In this document: piece after piece, positions 41,568 to 51,080 of the stretch
How the letters are laid out: each line of letters begins with the position of its first letter
Position numbering within the stretch: the first letter of the stretch is position 1
NCBI GenBank assembly: GCA_029260515.1
Contig: JAJDDC010000070.1
Coordinates: forward strand, 558,001-622,000
Direction of reading: 5' to 3'
From: Phycisphaerales bacterium
Lineage (GTDB): Bacteria > Planctomycetota > Phycisphaerae > Phycisphaerales > UBA1924
DNA: 64,000 nucleotides
Translations under genes and position numbers: made by a program
Notes under the pieces: model-generated
What the model saw: only the letters and a program-made list of their open reading frames with translations
Told to the model about the DNA's origin: nothing
Databases searched by the model: none

Positions 41568-44411
41568 ATGCGTCTGGTACGGATGCTCGTCTTGTCGGGG
41601 TGTTTGGTCGCGGCGTTCGCGCCGTGCGTGCTGACGCGCGCGGCGCGCGCACAGGAGATAGACCCGACGCTGGCGCCGATGGACGAGTCGGCGCCCCTGC
41701 CCCAGGACCCGCGCCTGGTCACGCGGACACTGGACAACGGGCTGCGGGTGCTGGCGCTGTCGCACCCGACGCCGCCGGGGCGGGTGCTGGTGTGGGCGAG
41801 GGTGGGGGTCGGCTCGCTCGACGAGGGAGAGGACCAGCTGGCGTTTGCGCGGCTGTCTCAGGAGGTGTCGCTCGCGGGCGTCCGGGGCGGCGAATGGCAG
41901 GCGGCGTTGGACCGTCTGGCGCGGCGCGGGCTCAATCCGGACGAGGCGTTCGGCGGGCGGACACGCCCGGACCAGACCGTGTTCTGGCTCGCGCTACCCG
42001 ACGCGGACCCCGACGCGCTGGACGCGGGGCTTGCGCTTCTGGGCCGGGTCGTCTTCGACGCGACGCTCGACGCGGGCGAGTTGGAGCGGGCGCGTGACCT
42101 GACGCTCGAGGCGCTGCGTGCCCGCGACGGGGCAGAGGCGCGCGCGCGCACGCAGTGGATGCCCGAACTGGGCGGGGGCTTCCTGATCGGGCGGCGCCCG
42201 GCGCAGGGCGACGAGGCGTCGGTGCGGGCGGCGGGCGCGGGGGGCGTGCTCGCGTTCCGGTCCGCGTGGTACACGCCCGGCAACACGACGGTGATGGTCG
42301 TCGGTGACGTCGATACGGGCGCCGTGACGAGGGCGGTGGCGCGGTGGTTCGAGCCCCTGGCCCCCCGCCCGACGCCGGCGCGGCAGGTGCGGTGCTCGTC
42401 GTACCCGGACGCGCGGCGTGTGGCGATCGGGTCGGACCCGGAGCTGAGCGCGTCGGAGATCGCGTTTGTGAGCATCGCGCCCCCGAGCGGGCCCGTGCGG
42501 ACGCAAGGCGATCTGCGCCGGTTCTTGCTCGAGCAGACCACGATGCGGGCGCTGGACGCGCGGGTGAGCGCGGCGATCGCCGAGGGGCGGCTGAGCGCGA
42601 TCGGCCAGGGCGTGTACGGGGCGGACCTGTACGGCGCGGTCCACGTGGCCCAGATCGCGGTGACCGCCCCAGCGGGCGGGTGGAGGCGGGCGCTGGCGGA
42701 GCTTGCCGTCGAGACGCAGCGCGTCCGCGAGCACGGGTTCACCCGCGCAGAGACCGACGAGGCGATCGCCCGGATGCTCACGCGCCTCGAGGAGTACACC
42801 GAGCTGGAGCGGTCGCTGCCGGCGGGCGAGTTGATGCGCTGGCTCGGGTACAACGACGCGGCGGGGCACGTCTGGATGTCGATGGGCGCCGAGCTGGAAC
42901 TCGCCCGGCGGATCCTGATCGGCGTGCGCGCCGACGAGCTGACGCGTGTCCTGCGGGAGATGATGCCGGAGGGCACGGAGACGGTGATCGTGACCTCGCC
43001 CGACGCGGGGATCGGAGACGACGAGGTGCTCTCGATCGTCGAGGAGGCGATGGACGACCCGGGCGGGTTGCCCGAGACGCCCGCGCCCCCGTCGGTGCTC
43101 GTCAAGCGCCTGCCCGCGGCGGGGCCGGTTGTGGAGATCAGCGCCCACCCGGCCAGCGGGGTGTGGTCGGCGTGGTTGGCCAACAACGTCCGCGTGCACC
43201 ACCGGCGTGTGCCGGGGGTCGAGCGGCGCGTCGTGGTGCGGGCGACCCTGGGCGGCGGCGCCCTGGGGCGGGCCGACGGCCTGCTTGCCGAGGCGTGCGC
43301 CCAGGCGTGGGACAGGCCAGCGGTCGAGGGCGCGACGTCGGTGCAGATCCGGAGGTTGTTGAGCGACGCACGGGTCAAGGTGAAAGCGTGGGGAGATGGC
43401 GATGGGCTGACGCTCGAGCTCGACGCCTCGCCCGAGGACCTGGTCCTCGCCTTCGAGCTCGCGCACAGGCTCCTGCTCGACCCCTCGCTCGATGCGCCGG
43501 CGCTCGAACGCTGGCGGCGCGAGCGGCTGGTCGAGCTCGACAAATCACGCCACGACCCGGTCGCACGACTCGACGAGGTGATCGACGAGGCCCTCGCCCG
43601 CCCCGCGGGGGCGGGGGCGGGCGTGGTCGGGAGCGGGCGATCGGGCGAGGACGTCCGGGGCGTGACGCTCGACGCGGCGCGCCGTTGGCTGGCGGGGCTG
43701 GTCGCGTCGGCTCCCCTGGAGGTGGCGGTCGTCGGCGACGTGTCGCGGACCGAGGCCTTCGAGCTGTGCGAGCGGTACCTGGGCTCGCTCGCGGTGCGCG
43801 AGCGTGTCGGGCGGGGGCTCGGGCCGGGCGACCAGAACGAACCGCGCGCGATGGTCCGCGAGACTCGGATCGAGGGGATCTCGTCGCGGACCCCGGTCGC
43901 GGGCGTCGCGGTGGGGTTCGTCGCGGGGTGTGACAGCGAGTCGGGGGAGGGTCTGCGGCTGGCGGTCGCGGCGCGGGTGCTCCAGGCGCGTCTCAACGCG
44001 ACGCTGCGCGAGCGGCTGCGCGTGGCGCCGACGGTCCGGTGCACGCTGCGCGAGGGCGCGGGCGGCGACGGGGCGCTGCTCGTGCGCACGACGTGCGACC
44101 CGGCGCGGGGCGAGGAGGTCGCACGCCTGATCGAGCGTGCGATCGACGTGCTGGGGCGCGGGACGATGGACCTCGACGAGGTCGCGGCCGCGGCGAGCCA
44201 GCTGCACGGCGAGTACCGCGACGCGCTGGCGACGCCCGGGTTCTGGGCCCACCGGCTCTCGACACTCGAGCGGCGCGGGCGGAGCCTGGACGACATCGTG
44301 ACGGCGCTGGACCGGCACGCGTCGGTGACGCCGGGCGACGTGCGGGCGGCGGTCGCGGAGCGACGCGCGTCGGCGCGGGGCCTGACGCTGATCACGCGTC
44401 CATCGGAATAA
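41568..44411 (+). CDS. Exported M16 peptidase-family protein lacking the zinc motif
   Basis: A 947-residue two-lobed protein of the M16 (insulinase/PqqL) family with a signal peptide (residues 1-28). Each lobe has family phrases: 'LDNGLRVLALSHPTPPGRVL', 'YTPGNTTVMVVGDVDTGAVT' in the first, 'LANNVRVHHRRVPGVERRVV' and 'APLEVAVVGDVSRTEAFELC' in the second. The inverted zinc motif HxxEH, expected about residue 95, reads R-L-S-Q-E (95-99), so both His and the Glu are absent. Catalysis by the normal mechanism therefore seems lost. It may act as the inactive partner of a heterodimeric M16 pair or as a binding protein. Confidence 0.82.
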   Translation: MRLVRMLVLSGCLVAAFAPCVLTRAARAQEIDPTLAPMDESAPLPQDPRLVTRTLDNGLRVLALSHPTPPGRVLVWARVGVGSLDEGEDQLAFARLSQEVSLAGVRGGEWQAALDRLARRGLNPDEAFGGRTRPDQTVFWLALPDADPDALDAGLALLGRVVFDATLDAGELERARDLTLEALRARDGAEARARTQWMPELGGGFLIGRRPAQGDEASVRAAGAGGVLAFRSAWYTPGNTTVMVVGDVDTGAVTRAVARWFEPLAPRPTPARQVRCSSYPDARRVAIGSDPELSASEIAFVSIAPPSGPVRTQGDLRRFLLEQTTMRALDARVSAAIAEGRLSAIGQGVYGADLYGAVHVAQIAVTAPAGGWRRALAELAVETQRVREHGFTRAETDEAIARMLTRLEEYTELERSLPAGELMRWLGYNDAAGHVWMSMGAELELARRILIGVRADELTRVLREMMPEGTETVIVTSPDAGIGDDEVLSIVEEAMDDPGGLPETPAPPSVLVKRLPAAGPVVEISAHPASGVWSAWLANNVRVHHRRVPGVERRVVVRATLGGGALGRADGLLAEACAQAWDRPAVEGATSVQIRRLLSDARVKVKAWGDGDGLTLELDASPEDLVLAFELAHRLLLDPSLDAPALERWRRERLVELDKSRHDPVARLDEVIDEALARPAGAGAGVVGSGRSGEDVRGVTLDAARRWLAGLVASAPLEVAVVGDVSRTEAFELCERYLGSLAVRERVGRGLGPGDQNEPRAMVRETRIEGISSRTPVAGVAVGFVAGCDSESGEGLRLAVAARVLQARLNATLRERLRVAPTVRCTLREGAGGDGALLVRTTCDPARGEEVARLIERAIDVLGRGTMDLDEVAAAASQLHGEYRDALATPGFWAHRLSTLERRGRSLDDIVTALDRHASVTPGDVRAAVAERRASARGLTLITRPSE

Positions 44412-44459
44412 GTACGAGCGGCCGAGACGGGCGGGGCCCGGGCGGCGGCGGCGTGGCGA

Positions 44460-45341
44460 TCACTCGAGGGCGGCGGCGCCCGAGATGATCTCGGTCAGCT
44501 CGGTCGTGATCTGCGACTGGCGGGCGCGGTTGTACTTGCGCTTGAGCGCGTGCCCCATCTTGCCCGCGTTGTCGGTCGCGGCCTTCATCGCGACCATGCG
44601 GGCGATGTGCTCGCTCACGACCGCGTCGTTGAAGCACTGGAAGAGCTGGGCCTTGACCGCGGCGGGCAGCAGGTGGTCGAGCAGTTGGGCCGCGTCCGGG
44701 CTGAACTCGTACAGGGCCCTGAGCCCGCCCGAACTCTGGTCCACCTCGCCCGCGCCCTCGGGACGCGAGAAGGGCAGCAGCTGGAGCACCTCGGGCTTCT
44801 GACGACCGGCGGACAGGAACTTCATGTACACGACGCGGACGGCGCTGACCTCGCCGGCGGTGAACCGCTCGACGTACTCGCCCGCGAGACGCTCGACGTC
44901 GGCGAACTGGGGCTTGTCGCCGAACTGCGTGTGGTGGGCGGCGACCTCGATGCGGTTGAACCGCAGGACGTTGGCGCCCTTCTTGCCGACGGTCTCGACG
45001 CGCCCCTGCATCGCGATGGGCGACTGGCGCATGTGGCGCAGCGCCTCGCGGACGATCGACGAGTTGTACGGCCCGCACAGACCGCGGTCGGAGGTGATGA
45101 CCAGCGTGAGCTCGGGGGCGTCGCCCGAGGGCTCGGAGAGCAGCGGGTGGTCCACGCCCTCGGCGGCCTCGCCCAGCTGGGCGACCAGGTCGAACAGGGC
45201 CGCGGTGTAGGGCTTGGTGTCGGTCGCGGCGGCCTGGGCCTTGGCGAACTTGCTAGTCGCGATCATCTGCATCGTGCGCGTGATGCGCTTGATGTTCCCG
45301 ACCGCCTTCATCCGCTTCTTGATCTCGCGTGACTTGCCCAT
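44460..45341 (-). CDS. atpG: F-type ATP synthase gamma subunit
   Basis: The 293-residue gamma subunit is the rotating central stalk of F1. Its N-terminus 'SREIKKRMKAVGNIKRITRT' and C-terminus 'HALKRKYNRARQSQITTELT' ('NRARQxxITxE') form the classic coiled coil. The Rossmann-like middle domain has 'LTLVITSDRGLCGPYNSSIV'. Neighbours are an MBL hydrolase upstream and a convergent M16 gene downstream; atpA and atpD, normally beside it, are not here. The ATG is well placed and length is usual. Confidence 0.95.
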   Translation of the reverse strand: MGKSREIKKRMKAVGNIKRITRTMQMIATSKFAKAQAAATDTKPYTAALFDLVAQLGEAAEGVDHPLLSEPSGDAPELTLVITSDRGLCGPYNSSIVREALRHMRQSPIAMQGRVETVGKKGANVLRFNRIEVAAHHTQFGDKPQFADVERLAGEYVERFTAGEVSAVRVVYMKFLSAGRQKPEVLQLLPFSRPEGAGEVDQSSGGLRALYEFSPDAAQLLDHLLPAAVKAQLFQCFNDAVVSEHIARMVAMKAATDNAGKMGHALKRKYNRARQSQITTELTEIISGAAALE

Positions 45342-45429
45342 GGGCGAGGATCGTAGGCCCCGCCCGGGCGATCGGGCCCGGGTCTGGGCCGGCTCTGGGA
45401 GGGCGGGAACCCCCCGGGACGCCCCGGGT

Positions 45430-46254
45430 TTAGGCCCCCAGGACCAGCCCGTCGTGGGCCAGGGCGACGCCCTCGGGCAGGCCGGCGTTGGTCGCGGCGT
45501 GGGGCAGGTCGTGGCTCATGTGCACCAGCCACGTCCGCTGTGCCCCGACACGGTCGGCGATGTTTACGGCCTGGTCGAGCGTCAGGTGCGTCGGGTGGTG
45601 GCGCCGACGCAGGGCGTCGAGCACGAGCGTCCGCACGCCCGACAGGCTCGCCCACGCCTCGGGCGGGAAGGCGGAGACGTCTGTGCAGTAGGCGAGGGGG
45701 AAGAGGCTTGCGGGGTCGGGCAACGCGGGCGAGGCGGGCTCGATGCGGAATGCGAGGATGGGCAGGCGCCCGTGCAGGACGCGGAAGGGGGTGATCCGCA
45801 GGCCGTGCAACTCGAGCGCGACGCCGGGTTCGAGGCGCCGGGCGACGAGCGAGGCGATGAACGAGTCCTGGACGTTGCTCGCGCGGTCGAAGATGTGTTT
45901 GTACACGCGTTTGAGATGGTCGAGCGTGTGCGGCTCGGCGTAGATATCGACGGGCGCGTTCATCGTGACGTTGAATCGTCGGACCTCGTCGAGGCCGAAG
46001 GTGTGGTCCACGTGGTTGTGGGTGAAGAGGATCGCGTCGAGGCGGTCGAGGTTCGCACGCAGGGCCTGCTGGCGGAGGTCGGGCCCGGCGTCGAGGAGGA
46101 TCGCGCGGTCCTGGCCCGTGGAGTCGGTGAAGCGGACGAGGGCGCTGGTGCGGAGGCGCGCGTCGCGGGGGTCGCCGGACGAGCACACGTCGCATCCGCA
46201 CCCGATGGTCGGGACGCCCGCGCTGGTGCCGGTGCCGAGGAACTCGAAGCGCAT
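45430..46254 (-). CDS. MBL-fold metallo-hydrolase (PhnP-like)
   Basis: A 274-residue metallo-beta-lactamase-fold hydrolase. It starts 'MRFEFLGTGTSAGVPTIGCG' followed by 'CDVCSSGDPRDARLRTSALV', as in PhnP-type phosphodiesterases with a structural Cys site. The metal ligands are in 'AILFTHNHVDHTFGLDE' (HxHxDH), with later 'LVHMSHDLPHA'. Related enzymes cleave cyclic phosphodiesters; no phosphonate genes are near, so the substrate is open. Its ATG is only six bases beyond a terminator hairpin and has no Shine-Dalgarno. Confidence 0.88.
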   Translation of the reverse strand: MRFEFLGTGTSAGVPTIGCGCDVCSSGDPRDARLRTSALVRFTDSTGQDRAILLDAGPDLRQQALRANLDRLDAILFTHNHVDHTFGLDEVRRFNVTMNAPVDIYAEPHTLDHLKRVYKHIFDRASNVQDSFIASLVARRLEPGVALELHGLRITPFRVLHGRLPILAFRIEPASPALPDPASLFPLAYCTDVSAFPPEAWASLSGVRTLVLDALRRRHHPTHLTLDQAVNIADRVGAQRTWLVHMSHDLPHAATNAGLPEGVALAHDGLVLGA

Positions 46255-46255
46255 G

Positions 46256-46285
46256 AAAAAGGCTAGGCCCGGGGAGGGCCTAGCC
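46256..46285 (-). terminator. Intrinsic terminator after the secreted protease gene
   Basis: A perfect 10-bp inverted repeat, GGCTAGGCCC (46261-46270) and GGGCCTAGCC (46276-46285), with a five-base loop. On the minus strand it is followed by TTTTT (46260-46256) and then, one base later, by the ATG of the MBL gene. It lies 30 bp after the protease stop. The best intrinsic terminator in the window. Confidence 0.88.
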
Positions 46286-46314
46286 GTGGTGGGGGTCGCC
46301 AGTGTCAGGCTGAA

Positions 46315-48504
46315 CTACGGGCAGCCGTTGGTGAAGGCGTCGAGGAAGGCGATGACGTCGCTGAAGTCGAACACGCCGAAGGGGACGGCCAGGTCGGCGG
46401 CGGGGTCCGATGCGCCGAACGCGGTGAGGAACGCGGTCACGTCGGAGAAGTCCAGCACGCCGAAGGGTTCGGCGAGGTCCGACGGGTTGCACCCGGCGTC
46501 GCAGACAACATCGAAGATGGAGAACGCGTCGAGGGCCGCCTCGAGGACGGAGTTGTTGGGGACATCGCCCACCGAGAAGCGGACCCGGACGCCCGCGCCC
46601 AGCGCGATGTGGTCGGCGACGCGGTACGACCGCTCGAACCAGGCGTCGCCCTGGCTGGGGATGGACTCGACGAGCGACCATGCCGCCCCGTCGGGCGAGA
46701 GCTCGATGGTGAGGCGGTCGGCGTCGGCCGCGGAGTTGGAGAACCAGGCGGCGAACGACATGATCGGGTCGGTCGCGCCCGAGAGGTCGAAGGCGGGCGA
46801 GGTGAGCGTGGTGGGCCCGCCGTCGATGTCGGCGTTCACCGAGTTGTCGGTGACGTAGCAGCGCCCCGACCCGTCGAAGTCGGAGGAGGGGTCGCCGCGG
46901 CCGTGCCCCGCGGGGACGGCGATCGCCCAGGCGCCGGTGGTGAGCGTCGGGTCGTTGACAACGCTCCAGCCGGGCGCGGTCTCGAAGTCGAAGTCGGCGG
47001 CGACGGAGATCGCGGTGGCGGCGTATGTGCTGTAGAGCTGCGCGGGGGCGGGCCTGGGGTCGTTGTACGTGCCGCCGTCGGTATCGTCGCCCGAGACGTA
47101 GTACGAGACGGTGTCGCCGCAGTCGGCGGGCGGGAAGGCGCCCTCGAAGACGCCAGGCGAGACCTGTGCCAGCGGGACCAGGGTCTCGCCCGACTTTGTC
47201 ACGATGTGCAGGACGGCGGCGGAGGCGTCAACGCTGAGCCCCTCGTCGGCGCTCATCGCGACGCGGAGGATCGTCGAGCCGTCGGGATCGACCGACGCGG
47301 GCAGGCCCAGGGGGTAGTCGAACGAGATGCCCGGGGGCACGCACACGCCCTGCGGGTTGGCCAGCGCGGTCTGGAGGGCGGCGTGGCTGATGTTGGTGCC
47401 CTGGTTGCCGCCGACGCTGTCGCACCCGGCGTGTGTGTGGATCCCGATGACGAGGCCGGTGGATTCGTCGAGGACGGCCGAGCCCGAGTTGCCGCCGGTG
47501 GTGTCCATCGCGTACCGGATCGTCGCGCCGTCGTTGAAGACGTAGGGGCCCGAGTGGGTTTTCTGGACGAGGTACCAGGTCGCGGGGACGGGCGAGGTGG
47601 TGGAGCCGTAGCCGGAGACGGTGATGGTCTGGCCCGCGACCGGGGGGGCCTCGCTGGCGAGTGTGTACGAGTCGCCCTGTGCGGCGAGGGGCGAGAGCCC
47701 GGTGTTGGAGTTGTCGAAGACGCCGAAGGTGGACCAGTCGTTGCCGACTCCGCCCCCGCCGTTGGTCTGGATGGAGGCGGGATCGACCGGGTACTGGTCC
47801 TCGGGGGGCGGCGCGACGGGCGAGCCGCCGGCGGTCGAGAGCGGGACGTTGAACTGGATGACCTGGTTGGTCGCGGGGCCGCAGTGCCCGGCGGTGATCA
47901 GGCAGTTCGAGCGGTCGTTAAAGAGCCAGGCGGTGCACCCGATGGGCATGATGCGCCCGGCCCTCGGGTCGCTCGAGAGGACGCGGTCGTCCACGCCCCC
48001 GCACAGCGAGCGGGGCTCGCCCTCGAGAACCGGTCCCGCGATGACGGCGGAGATGCGCACGCGCGACGCGCCGGCGCCCGGGGCCGCGAGCAGCTCAACG
48101 CGGACGGTGTCGCCGTTGAAGTAGGCGGTGTGCAGGTTCCACTGCTTGATGCTGACGGCGTCGAGGTACTGGACCGCGCCGTCGGCGAGCGAGGTGATCG
48201 CGAGCATGGAGCCCATGGGCGTGCCCGCGGCGCCCGAGAGGATGACCTCGTCGAAGCGGAGGCGGACCCAGGGGGCGCCCGGCTCGCCGGCCTCGACGGC
48301 GTAGACCGTGACCAGGCCGTCGGCGTCGGCCGGGGCGAAGACCATGCCCGAGTCGGCCTCGACGGGCACGACGTGCTCCTGGAAGTTGGGCGGGGCGATC
48401 AGCTCGGGCTCGTCGTGCGTGCGTTCGCGGTCTGGCGCGAGGGCCTGGGCGAGTGCGGGGGCGGCGATCGCGAGGGCCGCGACGAGCGTGGTTGTCTTGA
48501 GCAT
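46315..48504 (-). CDS. Secreted trypsin-like serine protease with dockerin-like tail
   Basis: A 729-residue protein with a signal peptide (1-20). The catalytic triad of a chymotrypsin-fold protease is seen: His207 in 'LITAGHCGP', Asp256 in 'GNDWSTFG' and Ser340 in 'GGNSGSAV'. A beta-rich domain follows ('FDFETAPGWSVVNDPTLTTG' onward), of the jelly-roll or MAM-like type common in secreted proteins. The C-terminus is the paired tail 'LAEPFGVLDFSDVTAFLTAF' and 'LAVPFGVFDFSDVIAFLDAF', ending Cys-Pro. ATG at 48504 starts directly at the signal peptide. Substrate unknown; extracellular degradation or processing is likely. Confidence 0.88.
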   Translation of the reverse strand: MLKTTTLVAALAIAAPALAQALAPDRERTHDEPELIAPPNFQEHVVPVEADSGMVFAPADADGLVTVYAVEAGEPGAPWVRLRFDEVILSGAAGTPMGSMLAITSLADGAVQYLDAVSIKQWNLHTAYFNGDTVRVELLAAPGAGASRVRISAVIAGPVLEGEPRSLCGGVDDRVLSSDPRAGRIMPIGCTAWLFNDRSNCLITAGHCGPATNQVIQFNVPLSTAGGSPVAPPPEDQYPVDPASIQTNGGGGVGNDWSTFGVFDNSNTGLSPLAAQGDSYTLASEAPPVAGQTITVSGYGSTTSPVPATWYLVQKTHSGPYVFNDGATIRYAMDTTGGNSGSAVLDESTGLVIGIHTHAGCDSVGGNQGTNISHAALQTALANPQGVCVPPGISFDYPLGLPASVDPDGSTILRVAMSADEGLSVDASAAVLHIVTKSGETLVPLAQVSPGVFEGAFPPADCGDTVSYYVSGDDTDGGTYNDPRPAPAQLYSTYAATAISVAADFDFETAPGWSVVNDPTLTTGAWAIAVPAGHGRGDPSSDFDGSGRCYVTDNSVNADIDGGPTTLTSPAFDLSGATDPIMSFAAWFSNSAADADRLTIELSPDGAAWSLVESIPSQGDAWFERSYRVADHIALGAGVRVRFSVGDVPNNSVLEAALDAFSIFDVVCDAGCNPSDLAEPFGVLDFSDVTAFLTAFGASDPAADLAVPFGVFDFSDVIAFLDAFTNGCP

Positions 48505-48706
48505 GGTTCGTGTGTCCCGGGACGCCGGAGCCAGGGGCCTGAGGGGCCGGGCTGGGCGGACCTCGCCCACGCCCCCGGCGTCAGGTCAGACGCTATCGGG
48601 CCGTGCGGATCCCCGCAAGGGAAAAGGTCCTGTGGAGGGGTGATCTATCGGAATCTGTGCGGGCTTATCGGGTCTGGGTCGCGGGGACGCGCGATCGGCG
48701 GGGCGG

Positions 48707-51037
48707 TCAGGGGCAGCCCTCGGCGAACGAGGTCAGGAACGCGAGCGCGTCGGAGAAGTCGATGACGCCCGGGGGCGGCGCGAGGTCGGCGGCGGGGCTC
48801 ATGACGCCGAACGCGATCATAAACGCGATTACGTCGGAGATGTCCATGGCGCCGAAGGGCGGCGCCAGGTCGGCCGGAGAGCAGGGCTCGAATGTCGTGT
48901 TTCGCAGGATCGAGATTGAGCCCGACTGATGGGAGCCGGCGAGGTCGGCGTCGCCATCGGCGTCGAAGTCGGCGGCGATCAAAGTGGAGCGGTCGTTGAT
49001 CGCGAAGCTCGCGCGAGTGGTGAAGCCGCCGGCGCCGTCGCCGAAGAGCAAGGTGAGGTTCTGCCATCCGTCGGCGAGGCTGAAGGCGAGGTCGATCGCC
49101 CCATCGAGATCGAAGTCCGCCACCCCTAACAACGCGGAGGGCAGCGAGCCGAGCGGGATCGTCCTGGGCGGGAGGAACGTCCCGTCTCCGACGCCGAGGC
49201 GTGTGGAGAGGCGGATGTTGCCCTGCCCGAGGGTGTACACAAGGTCTTGGACGCCGTCGGCGTCGAGGTCGGCGTGCCAGACAAAGCCCACGACGTCGCT
49301 GTTGGAAAGTGTTGCGTGGGGGGTGAATGTTGCGTCGCCGTTGTTGAGGTGGACGCGGATGTTCCCGGAGAAGCCGTGCCCGGTTGCGATGTCCGTATCG
49401 CCGTCCGCGTCCATGTCGAAGAACGTGATCGTGTCGGGCTCGGGATTGAACTCCACACGGAGTTCAGTGGTGAACCCTCCGTCGCCGTCGCCGAGGAGGA
49501 TCGAGAGCTGGCCGTCAAATGTCGAGGCCGCGATGTCAGTGATCCCGTCGGCGTTGAAATCCGACGCGTCGATCGTGAAGGGGTCTTCGGCGATCACAAT
49601 GGTCGTCGGGGCGCCGAACGTCCCGTCGCCGAGACCGGGGAGCAGCGAGATCGAGTCGGCGTTCCTGTTCCCGACCGCCAGGTCCGGTGCGCCGTCGGTG
49701 TTAAAATCACATGTAGCGATCCCGATCGGCGACGCGCCCACGGCGTAGCGTGCGTCGGGCAGGAAGCCGCCCGCGCCGTCGGCGAGGAAGATCGAGACGT
49801 CGTCGTCCCCGAAGTTCGTGACGGCCAGGTCCGCGCGCCCGTCCGCGTTTAGGTCCTCGGCGAGGATCCTCGCGGGGATGGCCCCCGCGGCGAGCGACTC
49901 GCGATTCATGAACGTCCCGTCGCCCACGGCGCGCAAGATCACAAGGGCATCCGAGGAAAACGAGACAGCGGCGAGGTCCTCGTCGCCGTCCGCGTCGAGG
50001 TCTACGAGGGCGATGGCCCACACCGTGCCGAGGGTGGGTATCGTGCGTGTCGGCGCGAACGACCCAGAGCCGTCCCCCATGAGGATGCTGGCCTCGGCGC
50101 TCCCGCTTGTTGCAACGACGAGGTCGATTGCGCCGTCGTCATCGAGATCGGCCGCACGCACTCTCCTCGGGATCGACCCGACGGGGAAGTGCGCGGCGGG
50201 CATGAACTGTGCGGGCGTCACGGCGCGGAACACGACGAGCTCGTCAGTGTTCGCGCACGCGAAGACCAGGTCGGGGATCGCGTCGTCGTCGAGGTCGGTG
50301 ACGAGCACGCCGAACGCGCCGTCGGCCACCGGCATTCGCGTCTCGGGCATGAACGTCCCATCGCCCAGGCCCAGAAGGAGTGAGGCGTCGTCGCTCGTCG
50401 AGTTGGCGGTCACGAGGTCGTGGCGCCCGTCCAGGTCGATGTCCACCGCTGCGATGTCTGCGGGGCGCTCGCCAACCGGGACCAACGAGGGCAGGAGGAA
50501 TGTCCCGTCACCCCGCCCGAGCAGGACGGCGACGGTGTCGGCGTTGCGCAAGGCGACGGCGACGTCAAGGAACCCATCGGCGTCGAGGTCCGCGACAGCG
50601 AGAGCGAAGGGCCCGGCGCCCACGAACGACTCGGCGGCGGGCTCGAAAGTACCTCCTCCCGTGCCGAGGAAAACGGAGACACTCGACGCATCCTGGTTGC
50701 AGGTCACGAGGTCGAGTATGCCGTCCTTGTTGACGTCCGCAGCGGCGATGTCCCGCGCGCCGGCGCCCGCTGCGTATCGGTGCGCCGGGAGGAACGACCC
50801 GTCGCCCGCGCCGATCAGGACGGTGACGCTCCCGTCGAACTCCGCGACGACGACGAGGTCGGGAATTCCGTCGGCGTTGAAGTCGTCGGAGGCGACGGCG
50901 CGCGGACCATTGCCGACGTGGTATGTCGCCCCCGGGAAGAGAAGTGAAGGGTTTGTTGTCTCCGCGAGGGCTTGCACCTGGGGCACGGACGAAGCCAGGG
51001 CGGCGATTAATGCCAGAGATGCGGTGCGGCTTGTCAA
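48707..51037 (-). CDS. Secreted FG-GAP/VCBS repeat protein with dockerin-like tail
   Basis: About 776 residues. TTG at 51037 opens a signal peptide ('RTASLALIAALASSVPQVQA'); a longer frame to 51094 would overlap the end of the upstream gene's 3' region less plausibly. The body consists of about a dozen repeats of roughly 45-55 residues with an Asp loop such as 'DDFNADGIPDLVVVAEFDGS' or 'VDIDLDGRHDLVTANSTSDD', the FG-GAP/integrin-like beta-propeller repeats, usually calcium-binding. It ends in the paired tail ('LAPPFGAMDISDVIAFMIAF' and 'LAPPPGVIDFSDALAFLTSF'). Probably an extracellular binding scaffold, role unknown. Confidence 0.85.
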   Translation of the reverse strand: MTSRTASLALIAALASSVPQVQALAETTNPSLLFPGATYHVGNGPRAVASDDFNADGIPDLVVVAEFDGSVTVLIGAGDGSFLPAHRYAAGAGARDIAAADVNKDGILDLVTCNQDASSVSVFLGTGGGTFEPAAESFVGAGPFALAVADLDADGFLDVAVALRNADTVAVLLGRGDGTFLLPSLVPVGERPADIAAVDIDLDGRHDLVTANSTSDDASLLLGLGDGTFMPETRMPVADGAFGVLVTDLDDDAIPDLVFACANTDELVVFRAVTPAQFMPAAHFPVGSIPRRVRAADLDDDGAIDLVVATSGSAEASILMGDGSGSFAPTRTIPTLGTVWAIALVDLDADGDEDLAAVSFSSDALVILRAVGDGTFMNRESLAAGAIPARILAEDLNADGRADLAVTNFGDDDVSIFLADGAGGFLPDARYAVGASPIGIATCDFNTDGAPDLAVGNRNADSISLLPGLGDGTFGAPTTIVIAEDPFTIDASDFNADGITDIAASTFDGQLSILLGDGDGGFTTELRVEFNPEPDTITFFDMDADGDTDIATGHGFSGNIRVHLNNGDATFTPHATLSNSDVVGFVWHADLDADGVQDLVYTLGQGNIRLSTRLGVGDGTFLPPRTIPLGSLPSALLGVADFDLDGAIDLAFSLADGWQNLTLLFGDGAGGFTTRASFAINDRSTLIAADFDADGDADLAGSHQSGSISILRNTTFEPCSPADLAPPFGAMDISDVIAFMIAFGVMSPAADLAPPPGVIDFSDALAFLTSFAEGCP

Positions 51038-51080
51038 GGCGTGCTCTGTGTGGTCGGGGGGGCGCCCGCGGGGCGTTCGC

